From positions 1 through 64,000 of the forward strand of contig NZ_RCOG02000014.1 in the NCBI RefSeq assembly GCF_009663685.2: DNA of 64,000 nucleotides, in the 5' to 3' direction. Every line of letters begins with the position of its first letter. The stretch's first letter is position 1. This DNA comes from Cupriavidus sp. U2 (GTDB taxonomy: Bacteria > Pseudomonadota > Gammaproteobacteria > Burkholderiales > Burkholderiaceae). Below are positions 16,367 to 26,487 of this stretch, piece after piece. The translations under genes and the position numbers were made by a program. A model generated the notes under the pieces. It saw only the letters and a program-made list of their open reading frames with translations. It searched no databases and was not told the DNA's origin.

Positions 16367-17308
16367 TCAGCCGCGCAGGCTGATGGCGGCGGCTTCGGCG
16401 TCCGCGTCGGCTGACGTGGCGGCCTCGCGCACGCGTTCGCGCAGCCAGGTATGGCCGGGATCGGCCTCGGCCTTTTCGGGCCAGATCATGCTGTAGCTGA
16501 AGCCCGGGATCGTAAACGGCGCCTCGAAGATGGCCAGGCGTGGGTCGGCCAGGGCTTCCAGGCTGCGCCGGGCCGTGGTCAGGACCATGTTGGTGCCGAC
16601 GATCAGCCCCGGGGCCACGCTCCAGTGCGGCACCGCGCAGGCAATCTTGCGCCGGCCGCCCAGCCGCGTCACGGCGGCGTCGATGGCCTCGCCGCGCTCG
16701 GTGGCGGCCGTCACCAGCACATGCGAGCGCGCCAGGTAGGCCACGTGGTCGAGCCGGCCGGTGTCGCGCACCGTGGCTGCATCCACCGCGCAGGCAAAAT
16801 CGTCATCGAACAGCACCGCCGTACGCACGCCCTCGGGCTCGAACGAGAAGGCGGCCAGCGCCACGTCCAGCTCGCCGTCGGCGATCTGCGCGGTCATGGT
16901 CTCGCGGCTGGACTGCGTCACCACCAGGTCGATATTGGGCGCCGCCCGGCGCAGGGCGCGCAGCAGGCGGGGCAACACCACCAGGGCGCCATAGTCGGAC
17001 ATCGCCAGGCGGAACGTGCGCCGGGCCGTGGCCGGCTGGAAGCCGCCCGGTCCCAGCAGGATGCGCACCTGCGCCAGCGCCTCGGCCAGCGGGCCGGTCA
17101 GCTCGTGGGCGCGCGGCGTCAACACCAGTCCGCCCTGGCCTCGCACCAGCAGCGGGTCGTCCAGCAACTGCCGCAGCCGCGCCAGCGAATGGCTCACGGC
17201 CGGCTGGCTCAGCTGCAGCCGCAGCGCGGCGCGCGAGATATGGCGTTCGGCCAGCAGTGCTTCCAGCACCACCAGCAGGTTGAGATCGATTCCGCGTAGG
17301 CTATTCAT
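16367..17308 (-). CDS. LysR family transcriptional regulator
   Basis: The 313-residue protein has an N-terminal winged helix (MNSLRGIDLNLLVVLEALLAE, SRAALRLQLSQPAVSHSLARLR) and a LysR substrate-binding domain from about residue 95. The ending is rich in Ala and Asp. The start is like the NodD/PnbR-type subgroup (RGIDLNLL). Its target cannot be told: no divergent partner gene exists, as the next gene upstream (Cys-rich protein) is on the same strand and the next downstream is convergent. Confidence 0.9.
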   Translation of the reverse strand: MNSLRGIDLNLLVVLEALLAERHISRAALRLQLSQPAVSHSLARLRQLLDDPLLVRGQGGLVLTPRAHELTGPLAEALAQVRILLGPGGFQPATARRTFRLAMSDYGALVVLPRLLRALRRAAPNIDLVVTQSSRETMTAQIADGELDVALAAFSFEPEGVRTAVLFDDDFACAVDAATVRDTGRLDHVAYLARSHVLVTAATERGEAIDAAVTRLGGRRKIACAVPHWSVAPGLIVGTNMVLTTARRSLEALADPRLAIFEAPFTIPGFSYSMIWPEKAEADPGHTWLRERVREAATSADADAEAAAISLRG

Positions 17309-17371
17309 GTCGCGAATGTTAAACCGGACCGCGTCCGTTTTGTCATTCGCCGAACGCAGGAGCGAAAATTT

Positions 17372-18668
<1,297 letters not shown>

Positions 18669-18693
18669 GCGCGTCCGTCAGGGAGCCCGCCCG

Positions 18694-19773
18694 GTGCGGG
18701 TTCCCGGTCTTCCTCTCCATTCAGTTCACAATCCAGGCGTGTTTATCCGTCAGCCCACCCAGCGTCGCGGCAGGGATCGCGCACGCCGTCTTACGTCCGG
18801 ACAGGCTTCCGTCCACCGTCCGCGCCGGCATCTGCTGCGCGACCCGGCAGGAAATGCCTCCGGCGATACGGTGTGGCTGTTCGACCTCGACAACACGCTG
18901 CACGATGCCTCGCATGCGATCTTTCCGGCCATCAACCGGCTGATGACCGCCTACGTGGCACGGGTACTGGGCAGCGACGAGGCCACGGCCAGCCGCGTGC
19001 GCGTGGACTACTGGCAGCGTTACGGCGCCACCCTGCTTGGCATGATCCGCCATCACCAGGTGGACCCGGCGGATTTCCTGCGTGCCGCGCATGACTTCCC
19101 CGAACTGGCGGACATGGTGCGCGTGCGCCGCGGGCTGGTGGCCGCGCTGCGCCGGTTGCCGGGCCGCAAGATCCTGGTGACCAACGCGCCGCGCGACTAC
19201 GCGATGGCGGTGATGGCGGTGGCCGGGATCGACCGCTGCTTCGAGCGCGTGGTGGCGATCGAGGACATGTGGGTGCATGGCCATCTGCGGCCCAAGCCCG
19301 ACCGGCGCATGCTGCGCCGGCTGCTGACGCAGATTGGCGTGGCGCGGCGCCGCGTAGTGCTGGTGGAGGACACCGTGTCTCACCTGAAGCACTATGCGGC
19401 CATGGGCATCCGCACGGCGTGGGTCACCGGCTTCCTGCGCACGCTGGCGCCGTCGCGGCCCCATGTGGTGCCGGCCCAGGCTGGCGCCGCGCGCGATGCC
19501 GCCACGCGCTCGATGCTGTCGGCCGAGGATCGCCAGCATGTGGGCCACACGGCCCAGGAGCGTTCGGTGACGCTGGTCGCGGCCGAAAGCCAGGACCCGT
19601 CGGCCGGCCTGGACGGCGAGTCAAGTGCCCGGACTGCGGCAACGGCGCCACAGATGCAGGCCGATCACGCCCCCAGAATGCGTGCCCGCGTGGTGAATCG
19701 CCCGGGATATGTGGACATAAAAGTACAATTGATGCATCAACTCCTACGACAAAAGCGGAGAATCGGGTCATGA
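18694..19773 (+). CDS. HAD family hydrolase, pyrimidine 5'-nucleotidase type
   Basis: The HAD core starts at VWLFDLDNTLHDA (catalytic Asp pair), with TNAPRDYA and then VEDTVSHLKHYAAMG as later motifs. This matches the subfamily of pyrimidine 5'-nucleotidases (SDT1/PpnN-like HAD). About 105 residues after the core are low complexity. The start is uncertain because no ATG precedes the core: GTG at 18694 has GGGAG upstream, and later GTG codons are possible. The stop overlaps the slmA start (ATGA), so the two are coupled. Confidence 0.82.
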   Translation: MRVPGLPLHSVHNPGVFIRQPTQRRGRDRARRLTSGQASVHRPRRHLLRDPAGNASGDTVWLFDLDNTLHDASHAIFPAINRLMTAYVARVLGSDEATASRVRVDYWQRYGATLLGMIRHHQVDPADFLRAAHDFPELADMVRVRRGLVAALRRLPGRKILVTNAPRDYAMAVMAVAGIDRCFERVVAIEDMWVHGHLRPKPDRRMLRRLLTQIGVARRRVVLVEDTVSHLKHYAAMGIRTAWVTGFLRTLAPSRPHVVPAQAGAARDAATRSMLSAEDRQHVGHTAQERSVTLVAAESQDPSAGLDGESSARTAATAPQMQADHAPRMRARVVNRPGYVDIKVQLMHQLLRQKRRIGS

Positions 19774-20426
19774 CGCAAACCATCGCTCGCGAGGCAGAGG
19801 CTCTCATGCCAGTCGCCCCATCGGCCATCGAGCCGGAGACCCCGGCGCGCAAGCGGCCACGCCCGGGCGAACGCCGCATCCAGATCCTGCAGACGCTGGC
19901 CGGCATGCTCGAGCACCCGCGCGGGGAAAAGATCACGACGGCCGCACTGGCTGCCAGGCTGTCAGTGTCCGAGGCCGCCCTGTATCGCCATTTCGCCAGC
20001 AAGGCGCAGATGTTCGAAGGCCTGATCGGCTTTATCGAGCAGACGGTGTTCGGCCTGATCAACCAGATCACCACGCAGGAAGAACACGGCCTGCGCCAGG
20101 TGCAGGCCATCGTGCGCATGCTGCTGACGTTTGCCGAAAAGAACCCGGGCATGACGCGCGTGCTGACCGGCGAGGCCCTGGTGGGCGAGCACGAGCGCCT
20201 GCAGGAACGCATCAACCAGATGGTGGACCGCATCGAGGCATCGCTGCGCCAGTGCCTGAAGGTGGCGGTCACGCAGGCCGCGTTTCCGGCCGACGCCGAT
20301 ATTCCGGGGCGCGTGGCGCTGATTACCGCCACGGTGCAGGGCCACTGGCACCGCTACGCCCGCAGCGGGTTCCGCAAGCTGCCGAGCGACAACATCGACG
20401 CGCAGCTGCGCGTGCTGCTGGGGTAA
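19770..20426 (+). CDS. slmA: SlmA-type nucleoid occlusion factor (TetR family)
   Basis: The 218-residue protein has a TetR helix-turn-helix (KITTAALAARLSVSEAALYRHFASKAQMFEGLIGFIE, about 54-90) that matches SlmA, which binds DNA around the chromosome and blocks FtsZ ring assembly over the nucleoid. The C-terminal part (ERINQMVDRIEASLRQCLK, WHRYARSGFRKLP) also fits. The start overlaps the HAD gene by four bases. No metabolic operon adjoins it, which supports SlmA over a local TetR repressor. Confidence 0.85.
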   Translation: MTQTIAREAEALMPVAPSAIEPETPARKRPRPGERRIQILQTLAGMLEHPRGEKITTAALAARLSVSEAALYRHFASKAQMFEGLIGFIEQTVFGLINQITTQEEHGLRQVQAIVRMLLTFAEKNPGMTRVLTGEALVGEHERLQERINQMVDRIEASLRQCLKVAVTQAAFPADADIPGRVALITATVQGHWHRYARSGFRKLPSDNIDAQLRVLLG

Positions 20427-20473
20427 ATGCCCCGCGCCGGCGAGCGGTCATGCGTGCGGCCGGCGCTTTGCAC

Positions 20474-20479
20474 TATAAT
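20474..20479 (+). promoter_or_regulatory. Minus-10 element of the metX promoter
   Basis: A perfect TATAAT whose predicted transcription start falls at about 20486, one base before the riboswitch. The minus-35 region is weak, consistent with dependence on a strong minus-10. Confidence 0.7.
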
Positions 20480-20486
20480 GTGCGGG

Positions 20487-20570
20487 TCGCGCCGATTTGA
20501 TGACTGGCTTGCGGGCGCGCGGCACCTGGGGAAAACGCTCCGGTTGCCAATATAAATGCGGCTAAAGAGG
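20487..20570 (+). ncRNA. SAM-II type riboswitch (metX leader) with an inserted hairpin
   Basis: The stem CGCGCC (20488-20493)/GGCGCG (20514-20519) encloses a loop with GATTT and CTTGC. Downstream come AATATAAATG and GCTAAAGAGG, the conserved 3' block of SAM-II. Order and spacing fit the known metX SAM-II aptamer. An extra hairpin (about 20521-20548, GGCACC/GGTTGCC arms) is inserted in the long loop. It should sense S-adenosylmethionine and switch metX off. A second aptamer of the same layout precedes metK. Confidence 0.82.
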
Positions 20571-20635
20571 TTGGGTCGGTGCCTCGCGGATGGAATCTTC
20601 CACGCTCCAGCACCGACACGCGGAATCCCGCGAAA

Positions 20636-20684
20636 AGCCCGACTTGGCTGCGAAACCTACGCATTGGCCGGTCGGGTTTTTTTT
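20636..20684 (+). terminator. Rho-independent terminator in the metX leader
   Basis: The stem CCCGACTTGGC/GGCCGGTCGGG is followed by eight T (20677-20684). It lies 66 bp after the riboswitch and 29 bp before metX. Two further hairpins (GTCGGTGC/GCACCGAC and CGCGGAATCCCGCG) lie between the aptamer and it. Its place in the leader suggests transcription attenuation. Confidence 0.85.
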
Positions 20685-20713
20685 CGCCTGCTGACTTGAC
20701 GCGGGCCTGCTCC

Positions 20714-21886
20714 ATGACCGATGTCGCTCCTCCCGCTGGCGTGCTCGATGTGCCGACCGATTCCGTCGGCGTCGTCACGCCCCAGCGCCTGCATTTCGCC
20801 GAACCGCTGAAGCTGCGCAACGGCAGCCAGATCGCCGGCTATGACCTGATGGTCGAGACCTACGGCACGCTCAACGCCTCGCGCAGCAATGCCGTGCTGG
20901 TGTGCCACGCCCTGAACGCCTCGCACCACGTGGCCGGCATCGCCGCCGACAACCCGCGCGATATCGGCTGGTGGGACAACATGGTCGGCCCCGGCAAGCC
21001 GCTCGATACCAACCGCTTCTTCGTCATCGGCGTGAACAACCTCGGGTCGTGCTTCGGCTCGACGGGGCCGATGAGCACCAACCCGGCCACCGGCGCCCCT
21101 TACGGCGCGCTGTTCCCGGTGGTGACGGTCGAGGACTGGGTCAACGCGCAGGCGCGCGTGGCCGACCACTTCGGCATCGATCAGTTCGCGGCGGTGATGG
21201 GCGGCAGCCTGGGGGGCATGCAGGCGCTGGCCTGGAGCCTGATGTACCCGGACCGCCTGCGCCACTGCATCGTGGTGGCCTCCACGCCGAAGCTGTCGGC
21301 GCAGAACATCGCGTTCAACGAGGTGGCGCGCAGCGCCATCCTGTCCGACCCCGATTTCCACGGCGGCAACTACTACGCGCACAACGTGAAGCCCAAGCGC
21401 GGGCTGCGCGTGGCGCGCATGATCGGCCATATCACGTACCTGTCCGACGAGGACATGGCCGAGAAATTCGGCCGGACGCTCAAGGCCGAAGACATCCAGT
21501 TCTCGTTCGACGTCGAGTTCCAGGTGGAAAGCTATCTGCGCTACCAGGGCGACAAGTTCGCCGAGTACTTCGACGCGAACACGTACCTGCTGATCACGCG
21601 CGCGCTGGACTATTTCGACCCGGCGCTGGCCTTCCAGGGCGACCTGACGAAGACCATGGCCCAGACGCACTCGAAGTTCCTGGTGGTCAGCTTCAGCACG
21701 GACTGGCGTTTCGCGCCGAACCGCAGCCGCGAGATCGTCAAGGCACTGCTCGACAACAAGCGGCAGGTATCGTACGCCGAGATCGACGCGCCGCATGGCC
21801 ACGACGCCTTCCTGCTGGAAGACCCGCGCTATCACAACCTGATGCGCGCCTACTACGAACGCATTGCCGAGGAGATCGGTGCATGA
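20714..21886 (+). CDS. metX: Homoserine O-acyltransferase MetX
   Basis: MetX activates homoserine for methionine synthesis by transferring an acetyl or succinyl group. The 390-residue alpha/beta hydrolase fold has nucleophile Ser165 (GGSLGG), the late Asp (STDWRFAP) and His ([10 protein letters not shown]), and the substrate loop LNASHHVAG. MetX of Cupriavidus-type bacteria is listed as the succinyl-specific form; sequence alone does not settle the acyl donor here. The gene sits behind a SAM-II riboswitch and terminator, and its stop overlaps metW (ATGA). Confidence 0.95.
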   Translation: MTDVAPPAGVLDVPTDSVGVVTPQRLHFAEPLKLRNGSQIAGYDLMVETYGTLNASRSNAVLVCHALNASHHVAGIAADNPRDIGWWDNMVGPGKPLDTNRFFVIGVNNLGSCFGSTGPMSTNPATGAPYGALFPVVTVEDWVNAQARVADHFGIDQFAAVMGGSLGGMQALAWSLMYPDRLRHCIVVASTPKLSAQNIAFNEVARSAILSDPDFHGGNYYAHNVKPKRGLRVARMIGHITYLSDEDMAEKFGRTLKAEDIQFSFDVEFQVESYLRYQGDKFAEYFDANTYLLITRALDYFDPALAFQGDLTKTMAQTHSKFLVVSFSTDWRFAPNRSREIVKALLDNKRQVSYAEIDAPHGHDAFLLEDPRYHNLMRAYYERIAEEIGA

Positions 21887-22491
21887 ACGCCGCCAATCCC
21901 AATATCCTCGCGCTGCGCCCCGACTTTCGCGCGATTGCCCGCTGGGTGGAGCCGAACTCCACCGTGCTCGACGCCGGCTGCGGCGATGGCAGCCTGCTGC
22001 GCGTGCTGCAGGACGAGCTGGACGTGAAGGCCTACGGCATCGAGATCCGAGACGAAGAGGTGCTGGCCTGCGCCCAGAAGGGCGTCAACGTGATCCAGCA
22101 GAACCTGGAGGGCGGCCTGGCGCTGTTCGAGGACAAGAGCTTCGACACGGTGATCCTGTCGCAGACGCTGCAGACCATCCACAACACGGCGCAGGTGCTG
22201 CGCGACACGCTGCGCGTGGGCCGCGAGTGCATCGTGTCGTTCCCGAACTTCGGCTACTGGCCGCACCGGCTGTCGGTGTTCCAGGGCCGCATGCCGGTGT
22301 CGGAGTCGCTGCCCTACCAGTGGTACAACACGCCGAACGTGCGCGTGCTGACGATCCGCGATTTCGAGGAACTGGCACCCAAGGTGGGCCTGCGCGTGCT
22401 GGACCGCGTGGTGATGCACGAAGGCGTGACCGTGAACTGGGGCGTCAACTGGCGCGGCAGCCTGGCGGTGTACCGGGTGGCGGCCACCTGA
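21883..22491 (+). CDS. metW: MetW, methionine biosynthesis protein with methyltransferase fold
   Basis: The 202-residue protein has a Rossmann SAM-binding motif ([12 protein letters not shown], about 29-40) and the MetW marks [25 protein letters not shown] and [10 protein letters not shown]. MetW always accompanies MetX in many proteobacteria and is needed for full homoserine acyltransferase activity; a methyltransferase reaction has not been shown. The four-base overlap with metX implies a stoichiometric pair. Confidence 0.95.
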   Translation: MNAANPNILALRPDFRAIARWVEPNSTVLDAGCGDGSLLRVLQDELDVKAYGIEIRDEEVLACAQKGVNVIQQNLEGGLALFEDKSFDTVILSQTLQTIHNTAQVLRDTLRVGRECIVSFPNFGYWPHRLSVFQGRMPVSESLPYQWYNTPNVRVLTIRDFEELAPKVGLRVLDRVVMHEGVTVNWGVNWRGSLAVYRVAAT

Positions 22492-22623
22492 CATGGGGCT
22501 CCGCCGATGCCGCCCGGCGCGCTGCAGGGCGGAATCGAAGCGTCCCTAGCTTGACGCAAGCTTCCGGCGGGCATACCGTACGTCGTTACCGAACGACCGT
22601 ACTTTTTTCCTGCATCCACCGCC

Positions 22624-23442
22624 ATGACGCAAGCGCCCCTGCATCCGCTCGATCACGCCCTGCAACTGGAACCGGCCGGCGAACACCGCTTCCGGGGACA
22701 CACCAGCCAGGCCTACTGGAACATGATCGGGCCGTTCGGCGGCGCCACGGCGGCAGCGATGCTGCAGGCGGCGCTGATCCATCCCGAGCGGCTGGGCGAT
22801 CCCAGCGCGCTGACCGTCAACTTTGCTGGCCCGATCGCGGAAGGGGCGTTCGAGATCGTCGCGCGGCCGGCGCGGACCAACCGGTCGACCCAGCACTGGC
22901 ATCTGGAGGTGCAGCAGAACGGCGAAGTCACCACCACCGGCAGCGCCGTGTTCGCGGTGCGCCGCGAAACATGGAATTGTGGCGAAGCGGCGATGCCGGA
23001 CGTGCCCGCCGCCCAGACATTGCCGAAAATGGGTGGCTTCGCACCCGTGAAATGGATCAACAGCTATGACATGCGCGCGGTGCGGGGCGCCAAGCCCGCG
23101 GCCGCGCCGGGCACGGAGAATCCGGACAGCCTGACGCAATTCTGGATCCGCGACGAACCGGCGCGCACGCCCGACTATGCTGCCATGGCGGCCTGGTGCG
23201 ACGCGTTCTATCCGCGCATCTTTCTCAAGCGCGCGGGCTTCGTGCCGGCCGGCACGGTATCGCTGACCACGTATTTCCACGCCGATGCGGCCACGCTGGC
23301 CGCGCTAGGCGACCGCCACGTGCTGGGCAGCGCCCAGGCGCGCGTGTTCCGGCAGGGCTTCTTCGACCAGACCGCCGAGATCTGGAGCCCCGATGGCGAG
23401 TTGCTCGCCACCTCGCACCAGATCGTCTATTACAAGGAGTAA
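22624..23442 (+). CDS. Acyl-CoA thioesterase family protein (double hot-dog, TesB-like)
   Basis: The 272-residue protein has two hot-dog halves in the style of the 4HBT_3 family: GHTSQAYWNMIGPFGGATAAAMLQAAL in the first, and GTVSLTTYFHADAA with RVFRQGFFDQTAEIWSPDGELLATSHQIV in the second. It probably hydrolyses acyl-CoA esters in the cytoplasm. The natural substrate is not evident. It stands alone, 132 bp after metW and convergent with ampG. Confidence 0.8.
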   Translation: MTQAPLHPLDHALQLEPAGEHRFRGHTSQAYWNMIGPFGGATAAAMLQAALIHPERLGDPSALTVNFAGPIAEGAFEIVARPARTNRSTQHWHLEVQQNGEVTTTGSAVFAVRRETWNCGEAAMPDVPAAQTLPKMGGFAPVKWINSYDMRAVRGAKPAAAPGTENPDSLTQFWIRDEPARTPDYAAMAAWCDAFYPRIFLKRAGFVPAGTVSLTTYFHADAATLAALGDRHVLGSAQARVFRQGFFDQTAEIWSPDGELLATSHQIVYYKE

Positions 23443-23492
23443 GTCCGGGACCTGCGCGGTGCGCCTTGGCCGGGCCGGCCTGGCGCCTTGAA

Positions 23493-24773
23493 CTATGCCG
23501 GCCGGGCCGCCGCCGCTTCTGCCGGCTCGCGTGCCTGGGCTTCATAGCGGTGGACGGTGTTGCGCATGCCCCAGAGCAGCGCCACGCCGGGCACGGCCGC
23601 GATGACGGTGCCGAGGTAGAACGGCGCCCAGCCCCACGCCTCGACCATGTAGCCCGAGGTCGGGCCCACGTAGACGCGGCCGATCGACGCCAGCGCCGAC
23701 AGCAGCGCGTACTGCGTGGCCGAGAACGAGCGGTTGCACAGCGTCATCAGCAGCGCCACGAAGGCCGCCGTGCCCATGCCGCCGCAGATGTTCTCCACCG
23801 CGATGGTCGCGGCCATGGTCCACAGGTGGGGCGGCGTCACCGCCAGCACCCAGTAGCCCAGGTTCGACACCCCCTGCAGCACGCCGAACAGCATCAGCGA
23901 CCGATACAGCCCCAGCCGCACCATCAGCGATCCGCCGAACAGCGCGCCGATGATCGTGGCCGCCAGGCCCAGCGTCTTGTTGACGATGCCGACCTCGCCG
24001 GGGTCGAAGCCCAGCCCGCGGATCAGGAAGGTGGTCGACAGGCTGCCCGCGAAGGCATCGCCGAGCTTGTACAGCACGATCAGCAGCAGCAGCCACCAGG
24101 CGCCCTGGCGCCCGAAGAAGTCGCGCAGCGGGCCAAGTACCGCCTCTTCCAGCGATCTGGGCGCGCGCGCCGGGGTGTCCGGTTCGGGCGCCCACATCAG
24201 CGTGAGCAGGCCCACACTCATCAGCGCGGCCATCAGCAGGTACATGTTCGACCAGCCCAGCACGCGGTCGGCCAGGTAGAGCGCCAGGCCGCCCGACACC
24301 AGCATGGCCAGCCGATAGCCCAGCACCTTGACCGCCGCGCCGGCGCCGCGTTCGGCGGGCCGCAGCACGTCGGTACTGTAGGCATCGAACACGATGTCCT
24401 GCGACGCGGACAGGAAGGCCACCAGCGTGGCCAGTGCCGCCAGCGCCCACAGCGCCTGGTGCGGCGGGCAGAAGGCCATCGCCGCGATGCTGCCCACCAG
24501 CGCCAGCTGGGTCACCAGCAGCCAGCCGCGCCGCCGTCCCAGCATCGGCGGTGTGTAGCGGTCCATCAGCGGGGCCCACAGGAACTTGAAGATATAGGCC
24601 TGGCCCACCAGCGAGAAGAAGCCGATCGTCTTGATGTCGAGCCCTTCCACGGTCATCCAGGCCTGCAGCGTGCCCGAAGTCAGTGCGAGCGGCAGGCCGG
24701 AGGCAAAACCGAGCGTCAGCATGGCGCCGATGCGGCGGTTGCGGAAGATGTCGAGATAGGTCTGGAAATTCAT
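23493..24773 (-). CDS. ampG: AmpG family muropeptide permease (MFS)
   Basis: The 426-residue protein has about twelve to fourteen hydrophobic segments and the AmpG signatures FASGLPLALTSGTLQAWM, FLWAPLMDRYTPP-LGRRRGW and SASQDIVFDAYSTDVL. AmpG imports anhydromuropeptides released during wall turnover and can affect beta-lactamase induction. A lytic transglycosylase (Slt, 57454) in the same window would produce such substrates. The ATG is followed directly by the first transmembrane segment. Confidence 0.92.
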   Translation of the reverse strand: MNFQTYLDIFRNRRIGAMLTLGFASGLPLALTSGTLQAWMTVEGLDIKTIGFFSLVGQAYIFKFLWAPLMDRYTPPMLGRRRGWLLVTQLALVGSIAAMAFCPPHQALWALAALATLVAFLSASQDIVFDAYSTDVLRPAERGAGAAVKVLGYRLAMLVSGGLALYLADRVLGWSNMYLLMAALMSVGLLTLMWAPEPDTPARAPRSLEEAVLGPLRDFFGRQGAWWLLLLIVLYKLGDAFAGSLSTTFLIRGLGFDPGEVGIVNKTLGLAATIIGALFGGSLMVRLGLYRSLMLFGVLQGVSNLGYWVLAVTPPHLWTMAATIAVENICGGMGTAAFVALLMTLCNRSFSATQYALLSALASIGRVYVGPTSGYMVEAWGWAPFYLGTVIAAVPGVALLWGMRNTVHRYEAQAREPAEAAAARPA

Positions 24774-24878
24774 GATGGGGTGGCGCCAGGGCTGGCGTGT
24801 ATTATTGCATCACCCGTTCGCGCTGCCCCCGAACCCGTCACGACTTATTTCGCATCGAGCCCCGCCGTGAATCCCATC

Positions 24879-25826
24879 ATGCCCGAGACCATGCGTCAGT
24901 CCTGCCTGCGCGTCATCATGGCCGCCGTGGCGCTGGCACCCGCGCTGCCCGTGGTGGCCCAGGAGGTGGCGCTGGTGGCAGCCCCCGACGATGGCGTGCG
25001 CGTGGAGCGGCGCTATTCGAAGGTGCGCGAGATCGTGCCGATGGAGGTCATCGACCAGCAGGCCGCCCGCGAATACGAACAGGTCAAGCAGGAAGCCATC
25101 GCCAAACATACGCTGCTGGACGACGCCGATCCGCAGGTGCAGCGCCTGCGCGAGATCGGCATCCGGCTGCTGCCGCAGACCGTGCTCTGGAACCCGCGCG
25201 CCGGCCGCTGGCCGTGGGAAATCAACGTCATCCGCGCCAAGCAGATCAACGCCTTCTGCATGCCCGGCGGCAAGATGGCCGTCTATACGGGGCTGCTCGA
25301 CGAACTGAAGCTGACCGACGACGAAGTGGCCGTGGTGATGGGCCACGAGATTGCCCATGCGCTGGAAGAGCACGCGCGCCAGCGTGCGGCGCAGGCGGAA
25401 ATCTCGAATCTGGGGGCTAACGTGGTGTCGCAGCTGACCGGCTTCGGCAACCTGGGCAATATGGACATCGGGTCCAACGCCAAGATGTTGTCGCTGCGGT
25501 TTTCGCGGCTGGAAGAGACCGAGGCCGACCTGATCGGCATGGACATCGCCGCCCGCGCCGGCTACGACCCGCGCGCGGCCGTCACGCTGTGGCAGAAGAT
25601 GGGCAAGTTCCTGCAGGCGGGCGACGAATTCTCGTCGACCCATCCGTCGGGCCGCAGCCGCATCGCGGTGCTGGAGGCCCACATGCAAGAGGTGCTGCCG
25701 ATCTACGCCAAGACCATGAACATGCCGATGGACAAGCTGGCGCCGCATCAGGCCAACATGGCTGGCCTGGCCGGCGCACCGGTGGACGCCGGCGACGAAG
25801 ACCAGCGGCGGCCACTAAAAAAGTAA
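24879..25826 (+). CDS. M48 family zinc metalloprotease, periplasmic
   Basis: The 315-residue protein has a signal peptide (about 5-28, ending VVAQ) and the zinc motif HEIAH (His156, Glu157, His160) in MGHEIAHALEEHARQR. The third ligand is Glu in EETEADLIGMDIAARAGYDP. It ends with a short, Asp-rich tail. This is the LoiP/BepA-like class, which degrades or refolds outer membrane proteins. The start is either ATG at 24879 or GTG at 24867; both precede the signal peptide. Confidence 0.88.
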   Translation: MPETMRQSCLRVIMAAVALAPALPVVAQEVALVAAPDDGVRVERRYSKVREIVPMEVIDQQAAREYEQVKQEAIAKHTLLDDADPQVQRLREIGIRLLPQTVLWNPRAGRWPWEINVIRAKQINAFCMPGGKMAVYTGLLDELKLTDDEVAVVMGHEIAHALEEHARQRAAQAEISNLGANVVSQLTGFGNLGNMDIGSNAKMLSLRFSRLEETEADLIGMDIAARAGYDPRAAVTLWQKMGKFLQAGDEFSSTHPSGRSRIAVLEAHMQEVLPIYAKTMNMPMDKLAPHQANMAGLAGAPVDAGDEDQRRPLKK

Positions 25827-25935
25827 ACACTTCAATCTGATTCGTGCAGCGGCGGATCGGGTAGCATGGTTCGGGTGGCGTTCGAGGCGCGTGGCGCCGC
25901 CGATGCCGAGGATCGACTCAACCAGGGAGAGGCCC

Positions 25936-26400
25936 ATGAACAAGACATTGCGCAGTGCCCTCGTCGCAACCGCCGTACTGGCATCGGGGGCCGCCAGCGC
26001 GGCCGACCAACTCATGAACATGCCGATCGATGCCGCATTGAAGTCGCCCACGGCGGCGACCCGGATCGACCCGGGCATCCAGATGTCGTGGGGCTTCAAC
26101 AGGCTCGACGGCGCACAGAATCCGGTGTTGTTCAAGACGGTGAAGCGCGTGCGCCGGCCTGTGAGCCGGGTGCAGGACACGCCTGTGCCGACCGATGCCG
26201 AACTGTGCCAGACCGTGTTTGTCGAGGCGCTGCAGGAGTTGCAGCAACGGGCCAGCAGCACCGGCAACAACGCCTTGATGGAGATCCGCAGCAACTGGAA
26301 GGACGACGAAACGTCGAGCGACAAGACTTATGTGTGCGCCAAGGGCGCGGCCTATATCGGCGTCGCGCTCAAGGCCACGCTGGTCAAGGTGGGGGGCTGA
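25936..26400 (+). CDS. Small periplasmic protein with an RcsF/YbjQ-like fold
   Basis: The 154-residue protein has a signal peptide (1-22, ASAAD) and a domain with VFVEALQELQQRASSTGNNALMEI and SSDKTYVCAKGAAYIGVALKATLV. Its two cysteines (in ELCQT and YVCAK) may form a disulfide. Homologues in Ralstonia and Burkholderia carry the misleading label excinuclease ATPase subunit, but there is no ATPase motif here. The strong ribosome site AGGGAGAGG supports the start. Function is unknown; the pattern of a conserved ALxxLQxRAxxxGNNAxxxI helix resembles heavy-metal-binding or envelope stress-sensing folds. Confidence 0.78.
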   Translation: MNKTLRSALVATAVLASGAASAADQLMNMPIDAALKSPTAATRIDPGIQMSWGFNRLDGAQNPVLFKTVKRVRRPVSRVQDTPVPTDAELCQTVFVEALQELQQRASSTGNNALMEIRSNWKDDETSSDKTYVCAKGAAYIGVALKATLVKVGG

Positions 26401-26430
26401 TCCAGCCTGCTGCCAGCCAGGCGCCCCATG

Positions 26431-26461
26431 AAAAAACCGGCTCCACGGAGCCGGTTTTTTT
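26431..26461. terminator. Bidirectional terminator between the small periplasmic gene and argC
   Basis: A perfect stem AAAAAACCGGCTCC/GGAGCCGGTTTTTT has T-runs in both directions, so it can end both convergent genes. Confidence 0.95.
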
Positions 26462-26487
26462 GTGCCTCATGCGCTGGCGTGCGGCCG

